Assembly: GCF_014198245.1 (NCBI RefSeq)
Contig: NZ_JACIHE010000012.1
Span: 163,348 to 227,347 of the forward strand
Length of the DNA stretch: 64,000 bases
Direction: 5' to 3'
Source: Bradyrhizobium sp. cir1
Lineage (GTDB): Bacteria; Pseudomonadota; Alphaproteobacteria; Rhizobiales; Xanthobacteraceae
Shown: in pieces, positions 50,798-58,709 of the stretch
Layout: each line of letters opens with the position of its first letter
Numbering within the stretch: the stretch's first letter is position 1
Translations under genes and position numbers: made by a program
The notes under the pieces: generated by a model
Database searches by the model: none
Seen by the model: the letters and a program-made list of their open reading frames with translations, nothing else
What the model was told of the DNA's origin: nothing

Positions 50798-52075
50798 TCA
50801 CGCCATGCTCAGCTCGTGGCGGCCGACCACCATCCAGTGCACCTCGTCGGGACCGTCGGCAAAGCGCAGGTGGCGGACGTCCTGGTACATTTCGGCGAGC
50901 GGGGTCCAGTGTGAGATGCCGGTGGCGCCGTGCATCTGGATCGCCTGGTCGATGATCTTGCAGGCGCGCTCCGGCACCATGGCCTTGACCATGGAGACCC
51001 AGACGCGGGCCTCCTTGTTGCCGAGCACGTCCATCGCCTTGGCGGCCTTCAAGACCATCAGCCGCATCGCCTCGATCTCGCAGCGGGCCTGCGCGATGAT
51101 CTGCATGTTGCCACCGAGATGGGCGATCTTCTTGCCGAAGGCTTCGCGGGTGAGGCCCCGCTGCACCATCAGATCGAGCGCCTTCTCGGCCTTGCCGATG
51201 GTGCGCATGCAGTGATGGATGCGGCCCGGCCCGAGGCGGAGCTGCGAGATCTCGAAGCCGCGGCCTTCGCCGAGCAGCATGTTCTCCTTGGGCACGCGCA
51301 CGTTGTTGAAGCGCATGTGCATGTGGCCGCGCGGCGCGTGGTCCTGGCCGAACACATACATGGGGCCGAGCACCTCGACGCCGGGCGTGTCGCGCGGCAC
51401 CAGGATCTGCGACTGCTGCTTGCTCGGCGCCGCGTCCGGATTGGTCTTCACCATCACGATGAGAATCTTGCAGCGGGGATCGCCAAGGCCCGAAATGTAA
51501 TACTTCTCGCCGTTGATGACCCATTCATCGCCGACGAGCTTTGCCGTCGTCGAGATGTTCTTGGCGTCGGAGGAGGCGACGTTCGGCTCGGTCATGACAT
51601 AGGCCGAGCGGATCTCGCCGTTGAGCAGCGGCTTCAGCCACTTCTCCTTCTGCTCCTTGGTGCCGACGCGCTCCAGCACCTCCATGTTGCCGGTGTCGGG
51701 CGCCGAGCAGTTCATGGTCTCGGAGGCCAGCGGGCTCTTGCCGAGCTCGGCGGCGATGTAGGCATAGTCGAGATTCTTAAGGCCCTTGCCGGTCTCGTCA
51801 TCGGGCATGAAGAAGTTCCAGAGGCCTTCCTGCTTGGCCTTGTTCTTCGCTTTCTCGAGCACCTCGAGCTGCTTCGGCGTAAAACTCCAGCGGTCCTCCT
51901 TGCCTTCGCCGGCCTTGGCGAACTCGATCGACATCGGCTCGACGGTGTCGCGGATGAACTTCTTGACGTGGTCGTAGAGCGGCCGGACCTGGTCCGACAT
52001 CCGCAAGTCGTTGAGCTCGTCGCCGGGATTGAGGGTGTAGTTGGTGGTGCGGGGAATGTAGGTGTGTTTTGTCAT
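50798..52075 (-). CDS. ACAD10/ACAD11-type acyl-CoA dehydrogenase (LvaC-like)
   Basis: 425 residues, acyl-CoA dehydrogenase fold: N-terminal helical domain, beta domain with AYVMTEPNVASSDAKNIST and INGEKYYISGLGDPRC, and C-terminal helices with MQIIAQARCEIEAMR and IIDQAIQMHGATGIS. The base that is Glu in YEGT(A/S)QIQ of fatty-acid dehydrogenases is here in RHLRFADGPDEVHWMVVGRH, i.e. an Asp in DGPDEVH. I know that motif from the ACAD domains of human ACAD10/11 and from LvaC, which act on 4-phosphorylated acyl-CoAs. ATG 52075 follows GGGAGGAAC. An APH-fold kinase lies 2.5 kb away, supporting this role; substrate unknown. Confidence 0.87.
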   Translation of the reverse strand: MTKHTYIPRTTNYTLNPGDELNDLRMSDQVRPLYDHVKKFIRDTVEPMSIEFAKAGEGKEDRWSFTPKQLEVLEKAKNKAKQEGLWNFFMPDDETGKGLKNLDYAYIAAELGKSPLASETMNCSAPDTGNMEVLERVGTKEQKEKWLKPLLNGEIRSAYVMTEPNVASSDAKNISTTAKLVGDEWVINGEKYYISGLGDPRCKILIVMVKTNPDAAPSKQQSQILVPRDTPGVEVLGPMYVFGQDHAPRGHMHMRFNNVRVPKENMLLGEGRGFEISQLRLGPGRIHHCMRTIGKAEKALDLMVQRGLTREAFGKKIAHLGGNMQIIAQARCEIEAMRLMVLKAAKAMDVLGNKEARVWVSMVKAMVPERACKIIDQAIQMHGATGISHWTPLAEMYQDVRHLRFADGPDEVHWMVVGRHELSMA

Positions 52076-52251
52076 TGTTCCTCCCGGGGGCGCTGAGTTC
52101 GTGCTGAACGCGAGAATAGTCGCAGCGCGGCCAAAGTGCGAGCGCGCATTTTTCACGCGGCGCCATACCACGCGATGGAATATCGCGAGGGCGTTTGAAA
52201 TGTTGTTTGAATGAAGGAGCGCGCTGGGCACACCGCGCCACACTCTCCGCC

Positions 52252-52351
52252 GTCATCGCCCGCGGAGGCGGGCGATCCAGTACTCCGAGACGGCAGCGAT
52301 TGAACCGAGAAGCTGCGGCGTACTGGATTCCCCGCCGTCGCGGGGAATGAC
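52252..52351. repeat. Palindromic repeat family C, copy 2
   Basis: 100 bp from GTCATCGCCCGCGGAGGCGG to CGCGGGGAATGAC, in the 290-bp gap upstream of the LvaC-like gene. The remaining ~175 bp next to that gene show no clear motif. Confidence 0.9.
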
Positions 52352-52365
52352 AGCATCCTGAGCGA

Positions 52366-52746
52366 TCAGTTCGCCATCCGGTGCATCGCGCAGATCTTGT
52401 TGCCGTCGAGGTCACGCAAATAGGCGAGATAAAGCTTGTTCCCCGCGCCCTCGCGGATGCCGGGCGGATTCTCGATCGGCGTTCCACCGGCGGCGACGCC
52501 GGCGGCGTGCCACTTGTCGACCTGCTCAGGCGAGTTGGCGGCAAAGCCGATGGTGCCGCCGTTCGCGCAGGTCGCCGGCTCACCGTTGATCGGCTTCGAC
52601 ACCGAGAACACGCCGGTCTTGGTGATGTAGAAGATGCGATGGCCATCGACCCTGGCCGGCCGCACCTCGAGTGTGCTCAGCAGGCTGTCGTAGAACGCCT
52701 TGGCCTTGTCGAGGTCGTTGGTGCCGATCATCACGTGCGAGAACAT
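52366..52746 (-). CDS. VOC-family (glyoxalase/bleomycin-resistance-like) protein
   Basis: 126 residues, one vicinal-oxygen-chelate domain: FSHVMIGTNDLDKAKAFYDS at the start (first metal His), GGTIGFAANSPEQVDKWHAAG in the middle, and KLYLAYLRDLDGNKICAMHR with the last metal ligand position. Members include glyoxalases, epimerases and resistance proteins. Next to acyl-CoA genes a methylmalonyl-CoA-epimerase-like or detoxification role is possible but unproven. ATG 52746 is used; the longer open frame reads into repeat E. Confidence 0.85.
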   Translation of the reverse strand: MFSHVMIGTNDLDKAKAFYDSLLSTLEVRPARVDGHRIFYITKTGVFSVSKPINGEPATCANGGTIGFAANSPEQVDKWHAAGVAAGGTPIENPPGIREGAGNKLYLAYLRDLDGNKICAMHRMAN

Positions 52747-52768
52747 TTGCCCTATCCCCTCAGATTCT

Positions 52769-52850
52769 GTAGCCCGGATGGAGCGGAGCGAAATCCGGGT
52801 CTTGCTTGCTTCTAGAAATCCCGGACTGCGCTTCGCTCCATCCGGGCTAC
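52769..52850. repeat. Palindromic repeat family E
   Basis: 82 bp: GTAGCCCGGATGGAGCGGAG at one end and the matching CGCTCCATCCGGGCTAC at the other, with AAATCCGGGT / ATCCCGGACT internal arms. Single copy in the window, between two leftward genes. Confidence 0.85.
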
Positions 52851-52862
52851 GAACGGAAAAGA

Positions 52863-53642
52863 TCAGAACGCCGTGTAGCCGCCGTCGATCACGAACGTGT
52901 CCGCGGTGTGATACGACGATGCCTTGCTCATCAGGTACACCGCGATGCCGCCGAAGTCGGATGCTTCGCCGAAGCGGCGCTGCGGAATCCGCGGCATCAC
53001 GTTGGCGACGAACTTGTCGTTGGCCATCAGCCCTGCGGTCATGTCGCTCTTGATCCAGCCGGGCAGGATCGCGTTTGCAGTAACGCCGTGGCGCGCCAGC
53101 TCGACGCCGAGCGCGCGCACCAGCGCATTGATCGCGGCCTTGGTCGCCGCGTAGTGCTCGTTGCGGGCGGTGCCGAAGATCGAGGCGAGGCTCGAGGTCG
53201 CAACCAGGCGGCCGAAGGGATCGCCGGCATTGGCGCGCTCGGTCATGTGTCTGGCCGCGGCCTGGAATGCGTGGAAAACGCCATCGAGATTGGTCGCAAA
53301 CATCGTCCGCCATTCCTCCTCGGTGCGCTCGATGAAGGAGCGCCGTCCGCCGCCGCCGATGCCGGCATTGGCGAAGCAGCCATCGACCCGGCCGAAAATG
53401 TCGAGCGTGGCTTTCATCGCGGCGTCGACCGAGGCGGGATCGGTGACGTCGCAGACGCGGGTCTGGACCTTGCCTGAGAGCCCCGCCATGCTCGCGGCAG
53501 CAGCCTTGTTCTTGTCGGCGTTGCGGCCCCAGATCGAGACGTTGCAGCCCTGGCCGGCAAGCGCCTGTGCGATGCCGAGCCCGATGCCGCCGTTGCCGCC
53601 GGTGATCACGGCGACGCGGCCGGTGAGGTCGAAAATGGTCAT
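52863..53642 (-). CDS. Short-chain dehydrogenase/reductase
   Basis: 259 residues, classical SDR. Cofactor motif AVITGGNGGIGLGIAQALAG, NAG motif CFANAGIGGGG, active-site Ser in LVATSSLASIFG and the Tyr-x3-Lys in HYAATKAAINALVRAL, so the catalytic set is complete. C-terminal LPGWIKSDMTAGL is typical. It may reduce a 3- or 4-oxoacyl-CoA or oxidise the hydroxy form; an LvaD-like role is an option given the neighbours. ATG 53642 is supported by the motif position. Divergent from the PaaG-like gene over 165 bp. Confidence 0.9.
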   Translation of the reverse strand: MTIFDLTGRVAVITGGNGGIGLGIAQALAGQGCNVSIWGRNADKNKAAAASMAGLSGKVQTRVCDVTDPASVDAAMKATLDIFGRVDGCFANAGIGGGGRRSFIERTEEEWRTMFATNLDGVFHAFQAAARHMTERANAGDPFGRLVATSSLASIFGTARNEHYAATKAAINALVRALGVELARHGVTANAILPGWIKSDMTAGLMANDKFVANVMPRIPQRRFGEASDFGGIAVYLMSKASSYHTADTFVIDGGYTAF

Positions 53643-53807
53643 GGAGCGTTTCCCAGATTTGGCATGGCGCGCGTCAGCCGCTGCGCACAAGATTGCTTGC
53701 TATGTCCCGATCACCATGGACAAGGCCGCGACAAAAATCAAATATGCGCCCCGGAACAGGCAAATTCCGGTCTGCGAAACATCGCGGCCGCAACGGACGA
53801 GGAAACA

Positions 53808-54596
53808 ATGCAGTTCAAGCACGTCACGCTCGACTTCGATGGCTCGGTCGCGATCCTCAGGCTCGACCATCAGGAGGTGATGAACGCGGTCTCGATGGAC
53901 ATGCTCGGCGGCCTTGCCGAGGCGCTCGACACGATCGAGGAGAAGAAGGACGAGGTGCGCTGCGTGGTGCTGACCGGCGCGGGCCGCGCGTTCTGCACCG
54001 GAGCGAATTTGCAGGGCCGCAACAACCAGTCGAAGAAGACCAAGGCCGGCCTGACGCTGGAGACCGGCTTTCACCCCTTCCTGCGCCGCATCCGCAATCT
54101 GCACTGCCCGATCGTCACCGCAGTCAATGGTCCGGCCGCGGGCGCCGGCATGAGCTTCGCGCTGCTCGGCGACATGATTTTATGCGCGCGGTCCTCGTAC
54201 TTTCTTCAAGCGTTCCGCCGCATCGGCCTCGTGCCGGATTGCGGCTCGACCTGGCTGCTGCCGCGCCTCGTCGGCCGGGCACGTTCGATCGAGCTGTCGC
54301 TGATGGGCGAGCGGCTGCCGGCAGAGAAGGCGCTGGAGTGGGGCCTCGTCAACCGCGTCTATGACGATGGCGTGCTGATGGAGGAGGCGATGAAGCTCGC
54401 GCGCGAGCTCGCCAGCGGCCCAACGGTCGCGCTGTCGCTGATCCGCAAGCTCTACTGGGACAGCCCGGAAAATTCCTTCGAGGACCAGCTCAATCTCGAA
54501 TTCCAGTGCCAGCTCCGCGCCGGCGGCACCCAGGATTTTCGCGAGGGCGTCGGCGCGTTTCTTGAGAAGCGGCCCGCGCAGTTCAAGGGCAAATGA
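53808..54596 (+). CDS. PaaG-like enoyl-CoA isomerase/hydratase (crotonase fold)
   Basis: 262 residues, crotonase fold. Oxyanion-hole segments AFCTGANLQGR and NGPAAGAGMSFALLGDM are intact. Neither hydratase Glu is present: Glu144-equivalent is Ser (AGMS) and Glu164-equivalent is Phe. Instead RRIGLVPDCGSTWLLPRLVG resembles PaaG, where an Asp at this place catalyses double-bond isomerisation. So an isomerase is more likely than a hydratase. ATG 53808 follows GAGGAAACA. The kinase gene start overlaps its stop by 4 bp (ATGA). Confidence 0.88.
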   Translation: MQFKHVTLDFDGSVAILRLDHQEVMNAVSMDMLGGLAEALDTIEEKKDEVRCVVLTGAGRAFCTGANLQGRNNQSKKTKAGLTLETGFHPFLRRIRNLHCPIVTAVNGPAAGAGMSFALLGDMILCARSSYFLQAFRRIGLVPDCGSTWLLPRLVGRARSIELSLMGERLPAEKALEWGLVNRVYDDGVLMEEAMKLARELASGPTVALSLIRKLYWDSPENSFEDQLNLEFQCQLRAGGTQDFREGVGAFLEKRPAQFKGK

Positions 54597-55579
54597 TCGA
54601 GGCCGAGCTTTCGCGCAGCGTCGTGCGCTGGTACCCGGGCGCGACCGGCGTCACTGGCGCGGCAAAACTGTCCGGCGGTGCCAGCCAGGAGACCTGGCGC
54701 TTCGACATCATGCATCCCAATGGGCCAATCGGCGCGATCCTGCGCCGCTCGCCGAAGGGTTATGGCGCAGCGCCAACGCGCGCGGCGGGCCTCGCCGTCG
54801 AGGCGCAGCTGATGCAGCTCGCGTTCGAGGCCGGCGTGCCGTCGCCGCGCGTGATGCATGTGCTGACGGCTGAGGATGATCTCGGTACCGGCTTCATCAT
54901 GCAGCGGATCGACGGCGAGACCATCGCGCGCAAGATTCTTCGCGATGACATGTTCGCGGCGGCGCGGCCGCATCTCGCGCGGCAGATCGGCGGCGTGCTT
55001 GCGGGCCTGCACAGGCTGCCGCTGGACAAATTGCCGGAGCTGCGCGGCCGCGGCGCCACCCAGGAGATCTCTGAGTTCGAGCGCGACTATCGCAGCCTGG
55101 ACTGGCCCAAGCCCGTGTTCGAGCTCGCGCTGCGCTGGCTGCGCGACCACGATCCCGGCCCCTCAGTCGAGACCACGCTGGTGCACGGCGACTTCCGCAA
55201 CGGCAATCTCATCATCGGCCCGGACGGTGTTCGCGCCGTGCTCGACTGGGAGCTCGCCCATCTCGGCGATCCCATGGAGGACCTCGGCTGGGTTTGCGTG
55301 AACTCCTGGCGTTTCGGCGAGATCGACAAGCCCGTCGGCGGTTTTGGCACACGCGAGGAGCTGTTCGCCGGCTATGAAGCGGCAGGCCGCGAGGTCGATC
55401 CCGCACGCGTAAAGTTCTGGGAGGTGATGGGGACGCTGCGCTGGGGCATCATGTGCGGCGGCATGATGCAGCGGTTCCGCGAAGGGCCGGATCATTCCAT
55501 GGAGCGCGCCATGATCGGCCGCCGCGCCTCCGAGACCGAGATCGATCTGTTGCGGCTTTTGGCGCCGCGCGGGAGTTGA
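54593..55579 (+). CDS. APH-fold phosphotransferase (acyl-CoA-linked, LvaA-like)
   Basis: 328 residues of the aminoglycoside phosphotransferase/choline kinase fold. Seen: nucleotide site SGGASQETWRFDI, the Lys/Arg-like ILRRSP, catalytic loop LVHGDFRNGNLIIG (HGDFRxxN) and metal-binding LDWELAHLGDPMEDLGW. This subgroup lies beside acyl-CoA dehydrogenase genes; relatives are LvaA, which phosphorylates 4-hydroxyacyl-CoA, and the kinase domain of ACAD10/11. Its ATG overlaps the crotonase stop (ATGA), and the small partner gene starts 3 bp after its stop. Drug resistance is an unlikely role. Confidence 0.9.
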   Translation: MIEAELSRSVVRWYPGATGVTGAAKLSGGASQETWRFDIMHPNGPIGAILRRSPKGYGAAPTRAAGLAVEAQLMQLAFEAGVPSPRVMHVLTAEDDLGTGFIMQRIDGETIARKILRDDMFAAARPHLARQIGGVLAGLHRLPLDKLPELRGRGATQEISEFERDYRSLDWPKPVFELALRWLRDHDPGPSVETTLVHGDFRNGNLIIGPDGVRAVLDWELAHLGDPMEDLGWVCVNSWRFGEIDKPVGGFGTREELFAGYEAAGREVDPARVKFWEVMGTLRWGIMCGGMMQRFREGPDHSMERAMIGRRASETEIDLLRLLAPRGS

Positions 55580-55582
55580 CAC

Positions 55583-55960
55583 ATGCAGGACGAGCCGACC
55601 CCGATCGAGCTGACCAAATCGGTCGCCGACTTCCTCCGCACCGACATCGCGCCGCTGATCTCCGGCCACCAGGCCTTCAAGCTGCGCGTCGCCATCAACA
55701 TCCTCGATCTCGTGACGCGGCAGCTGATGCAGGAAGAGGGAAGTGATGCTGCGGAGGTGGAGCGCCTGCGCGCGCTGCTCGGCATCGATGGCTCGGTGAC
55801 GGAGCTCAACCGCGCGCTCGCCGATCGCATCGCGAGCGGCGAGGTCGATCTCACAACCCCGGGCCTCGCCGAGCATCTGTGGGCGACCACAATGGACAAG
55901 CTGGCCGTGGACCAGCCGAACTATGCCTCGTACAAAAGGGAGCAGGGGCGGGGCGGGTAG
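55583..55960 (+). CDS. Small DUF6285-type protein, probable kinase partner (LvaB-like)
   Basis: 125 residues, mostly helical, no signal peptide or membrane segment. Conserved-looking blocks are LTKSVADFLRTDIAPLISGH, FKLRVAINILDLVTRQL and a helical C-terminal region ending LAVDQPNYASYKRE. I recognise this as the DUF6285-type protein found next to acyl-CoA-linked phosphotransferases; in the lva operon the small LvaB protein is needed for LvaA kinase activity. The 3-bp spacing from the kinase gene supports a stable pair. Assignment to LvaB is inference from size and position. Confidence 0.75.
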   Translation: MQDEPTPIELTKSVADFLRTDIAPLISGHQAFKLRVAINILDLVTRQLMQEEGSDAAEVERLRALLGIDGSVTELNRALADRIASGEVDLTTPGLAEHLWATTMDKLAVDQPNYASYKREQGRGG

Positions 55961-55983
55961 GGAGGTCGCGCTCCACACTCGCT

Positions 55984-56104
55984 GTCATCGCCCGCCTAGT
56001 GCGCAATTGCGCACAGGGGCGGGCGATCCAGTATTCCAGAGACGGCAGAGATTGAACCGAGAAGCCGCGGCGTACTGGATGCCCCGGTCAAGCCGGGGCA
56101 TGAC
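55984..56104. repeat. Palindromic repeat family C, copy 3, with extra palindrome
   Basis: 121 bp with the family ends GTCATCGCCCGCC and GCCGGGGCATGAC. The left hairpin loop carries a 16-bp perfect palindrome GTGCGCAATTGCGCAC (55999-56014) absent from copies at 34231 and 52252. It and the next repeat fill the 300-bp gap between convergent genes. Confidence 0.88.
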
Positions 56105-56143
56105 ACCGGTGATGTGGGCTAGGTGCGTGCCACTCTCTCCCCC

Positions 56144-56252
56144 GTCATTCCGGGGCGTCGCGCAGCGACGAGCCCGGAATCCATTTATCCGCGTGTTCTG
56201 TCGCTCAATGGAATCCGGGCTCGCGCCCCAAGTGGGCGCGCCCCGGAATGAC
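56144..56252. repeat. Palindromic repeat family D, copy 3
   Basis: 109 bp from GTCATTCCGGGGCGTCGCGC to CGCCCCGGAATGAC, ending 9 bp before the crotonase stop codon. Confidence 0.9.
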
Positions 56253-56260
56253 AATCGGGG

Positions 56261-57040
56261 TTACTTCCCCACCCATTTCGGCGGCCGCTTCTCCGAGAAC
56301 GCCTTCGGGCCCTCGATATAGTCCTGCGAGGCCACCATCGCCTTCACGGCCGGATACTCCCGCTGCTCCTCGATCGCCTGCTCCAGCGATACGCCAAGCC
56401 CCCGCTGGATCGCCTGCTTCGACGCACGGATCGACATCGGCGAGTTCTTGGTGATCGTCTCGGCCCAGCGCAGCGCGGCGACGAGCGCCTCGCCCTGCGG
56501 CACAACCTCGTTGACGAAGCCGAGCTCGAAACCTTCCTTGGCGCTGACATGGCGTGCGGTGAGGATCATGCCCATGGCGCGCTTCAGCCCGATCTGCCGC
56601 GGCAGCCGGTGCAGGCCGCCGGCGAGTGCGGCAAGGCCAACGCGCGGCTCGGGCAGGGCGAAGGTCGCATTCTCCGAGGCGATGATGAGGTCGCAGGCCA
56701 GCGCGATCTCGAAACCGCCGCCCATGGCGACGCCGTTCACCGCGGCGATGATCGGCTTGTCGCAGTCGAATCGCGAAGTGAGGCCGGCAAAGCCGCCCTT
56801 GTCCCAGCCGCGCTTGCCGCCGGCCGCTTGCCACTTCAAGTCATTGCCGGCGCAGAACGCTTTGTCGCCGCTGCCTGTGACGATCGCAATCCACTGTTCG
56901 GGATCGGCAGAGAAATCGTCGAACACTTTTTGCAGCTCGAAATGCGCGTCGGTGTGCAGCGCGTTGTAGACCTCGGGCCGCGACAGCGTGACGATCGTGA
57001 TTGGACCCTTGCGTTCCAGCTTGGAAAATTTCAGCTCCAT
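56261..57040 (-). CDS. Enoyl-CoA hydratase, CaiD-like (crotonase fold)
   Basis: 259 residues. Both hydratase glutamates are present: Glu144-equivalent in MGGGFEIALACDL and Glu164-equivalent in TFALPEPRVGLAAL. The oxyanion hole is AFCAGNDLKW and NGVAMGGG. C-terminal KAFSEKRPPKWVGK is typical of CaiD/carnitinyl-CoA dehydratase relatives. It hydrates 2-enoyl-CoA in this acyl-CoA island. ATG 57040 is chosen; the frame continues upstream without a good start. Divergent over 212 bp from an acyl-CoA dehydrogenase gene; I see no clear operator in that gap. Confidence 0.9.
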   Translation of the reverse strand: MELKFSKLERKGPITIVTLSRPEVYNALHTDAHFELQKVFDDFSADPEQWIAIVTGSGDKAFCAGNDLKWQAAGGKRGWDKGGFAGLTSRFDCDKPIIAAVNGVAMGGGFEIALACDLIIASENATFALPEPRVGLAALAGGLHRLPRQIGLKRAMGMILTARHVSAKEGFELGFVNEVVPQGEALVAALRWAETITKNSPMSIRASKQAIQRGLGVSLEQAIEEQREYPAVKAMVASQDYIEGPKAFSEKRPPKWVGK

Positions 57041-57252
57041 CGCGCGCTCCCGCATTCTCTTCTGAAGGAATATCGGCGTCATACTAGCGCGCGTCGGCGT
57101 TCGAGCACCATCGAATTGCGCTGGTGCGCCTTGCGTAGCCGGCACGCCTCGGCTTGCTTGACTTGCGCGCGCTCCTCTCACCTTAATCGTGCGAAGCAAA
57201 GGTGCGCCTAGCGCCTTAACGCAAAACGACAAAATCGATCCGGGAGAGAGCC

Positions 57253-58527
57253 ATGGATTTCTCGCTGCCTGCCGACCTCGTTGCCTATCTCGGAGAACTC
57301 GACCGTTTCATCGAACGCGAGATCAAGCCGCTGGAAGAGGCCGATGACAACATCCGATTCTTCGATCATCGCCGCGAATGGGCGCGCACCGATTTCGAGA
57401 ATGGCGGCCTGCCGCGGCATGAATGGGAAGCGCTGCTGCGCAAGGCGAAGGATCTTGCGGATGCCGCCGGGCACCTGCGCTTTCCGGTGCCGAAGCAATA
57501 TGGCGGCAGGGACGGCTCCAATCTCTGGATGGCGGTGATCCGCGAGCATTTTGCCGCAAAGGGGCTCGGCCTGCACAACGATCTCCAGAACGAGCATTCC
57601 ATCGTCGGCAATTTCCCCGTCGTCACCATGCTCGACCGCTACGGCCGCGACGACCAGAAAGCGATGATCGACGGCTCGATCAGGGGCAAGTACCGCATCA
57701 CCTTTGGCCTGACCGAGCCGCATCACGGCTCGGACGCCACCCACATGGAGACGCGCGCGGTGCCGGCGACCCGCGACAACGTCAAGGGCTGGATCATCAA
57801 CGGCGAGAAGATGTGGACCACCGGCATGCACGTCGCCACCCACTGCGCGCTGTTCGCGCGCACCAGCGGCAATGACGGCGATGCCCGCGGCATCACCTGC
57901 TTCCTGGTGCCGGCCAAGAGCCACGGCGTCAGGATCGAGGAGTACATGTGGACCTTCAACATGCCGACCGATCACCCGCGTGTCAGCTTCACCGACGTGT
58001 TCGTGCCGGAAGACGCGCAGTTCGGCGAGGTCGGCCGCGGTCTGTCCTTGGCGCAGTGCTTCGTGCACCAGAACCGCATCCGTCAGGCCGCGAGCTCGCT
58101 CGGCGCTGCCGTCTATTGCATCAACGAGAGCGTCAAATATGCGCGCGAACGAAAGCCGTTCGGCAAGGCGCTGGCCGAGAACCAGGCGATCCAGTTCCCG
58201 CTGGTCGAGCTCGCGACGCAAGCCGAGATGCTGCGCCTTCTGATCCGCAAGACCGCCTGGGAGATGGACCAGCTCACCGAGGAGCAGATCGAGCGCACGC
58301 TGTCCGACCGCGTCTCGATGTGCAACTATTTTGCAAACCGCCTCTGCTGCGAATCCGCCGACCGCGCCATGCAGGTCCATGGCGGCATGGGCTATTCACG
58401 CCACAAGCCGTTCGAGCACATCTACCGCCACCACCGCCGCTATCGCATCACCGAGGGCAGCGAGGAAATCCAGATGCGCAAGGTGGCGGGGTTTCTGTTC
58501 GGCTATATGGGGCCGGGGAAGCATTGA
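57253..58527 (+). CDS. Acyl-CoA dehydrogenase (classical catalytic Glu)
   Basis: 424 residues. Beta-domain motifs: FGLTEPHHGSDATHMETRA, INGEKMWTTGMHVATH; C-terminal domain FVHQNRIRQAASSLGAAVY, MQVHGGMGYSRHKPFEHIYR and the catalytic-base region RRYRITEGSEEIQMRK with the expected Glu. It should introduce a 2,3-double bond into an acyl-CoA with FAD, passing electrons to ETF. GGGAGAGAGCC lies upstream of ATG 57253. This enzyme, not the DGPDEVH one at 50798, looks like the ordinary beta-oxidation dehydrogenase of the island. Confidence 0.9.
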   Translation: MDFSLPADLVAYLGELDRFIEREIKPLEEADDNIRFFDHRREWARTDFENGGLPRHEWEALLRKAKDLADAAGHLRFPVPKQYGGRDGSNLWMAVIREHFAAKGLGLHNDLQNEHSIVGNFPVVTMLDRYGRDDQKAMIDGSIRGKYRITFGLTEPHHGSDATHMETRAVPATRDNVKGWIINGEKMWTTGMHVATHCALFARTSGNDGDARGITCFLVPAKSHGVRIEEYMWTFNMPTDHPRVSFTDVFVPEDAQFGEVGRGLSLAQCFVHQNRIRQAASSLGAAVYCINESVKYARERKPFGKALAENQAIQFPLVELATQAEMLRLLIRKTAWEMDQLTEEQIERTLSDRVSMCNYFANRLCCESADRAMQVHGGMGYSRHKPFEHIYRHHRRYRITEGSEEIQMRKVAGFLFGYMGPGKH

Positions 58528-58532
58528 TAGCC

Positions 58533-58606
58533 GTGCGAATGCGACGAAGCGTCTTGCTGCGGCGGCAGTCTGGATTGCTTCGTCGCAAGGACTCCTCGCA
58601 ATGACG
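58533..58606. repeat. Palindromic repeat family A, diverged copy 5
   Basis: Starts near GTGCGAATGCGACGAAGCGT and keeps the right half GTCTGGATTGCTTCG and the end TCGCAATGACG, with a GCGACGAAGC / GCTTCGTCGC inverted pair. It sits 28 bp left of another copy. Confidence 0.7.
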
Positions 58607-58634
58607 GGGAGAGAGGCGCGCACTGTCTCCACAC

Positions 58635-58709
58635 CGTCATTGCGAGCGAAGCGAAGCAATCCAGAAATGTCACCGCGGTGGTGCTGTGGATTGCTTCGCC
58701 ATTTCGCAA
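58635..58709. repeat. Palindromic repeat family A, copy 4 (degenerate right arm)
   Basis: Left end CGTCATTGCGAGCGAAGCGA and centre GCAATCCAGAAATGTC match copies 1 and 2. The right arm changes after GATTGCTTCGCC and runs into the stop codon of the acyl-CoA ligase. Confidence 0.85.

Noticed and set aside
54593..55579. Aminoglycoside resistance gene
   Set aside because: APH fold only; overlap with a crotonase gene and linkage to acyl-CoA genes indicate a metabolic kinase.
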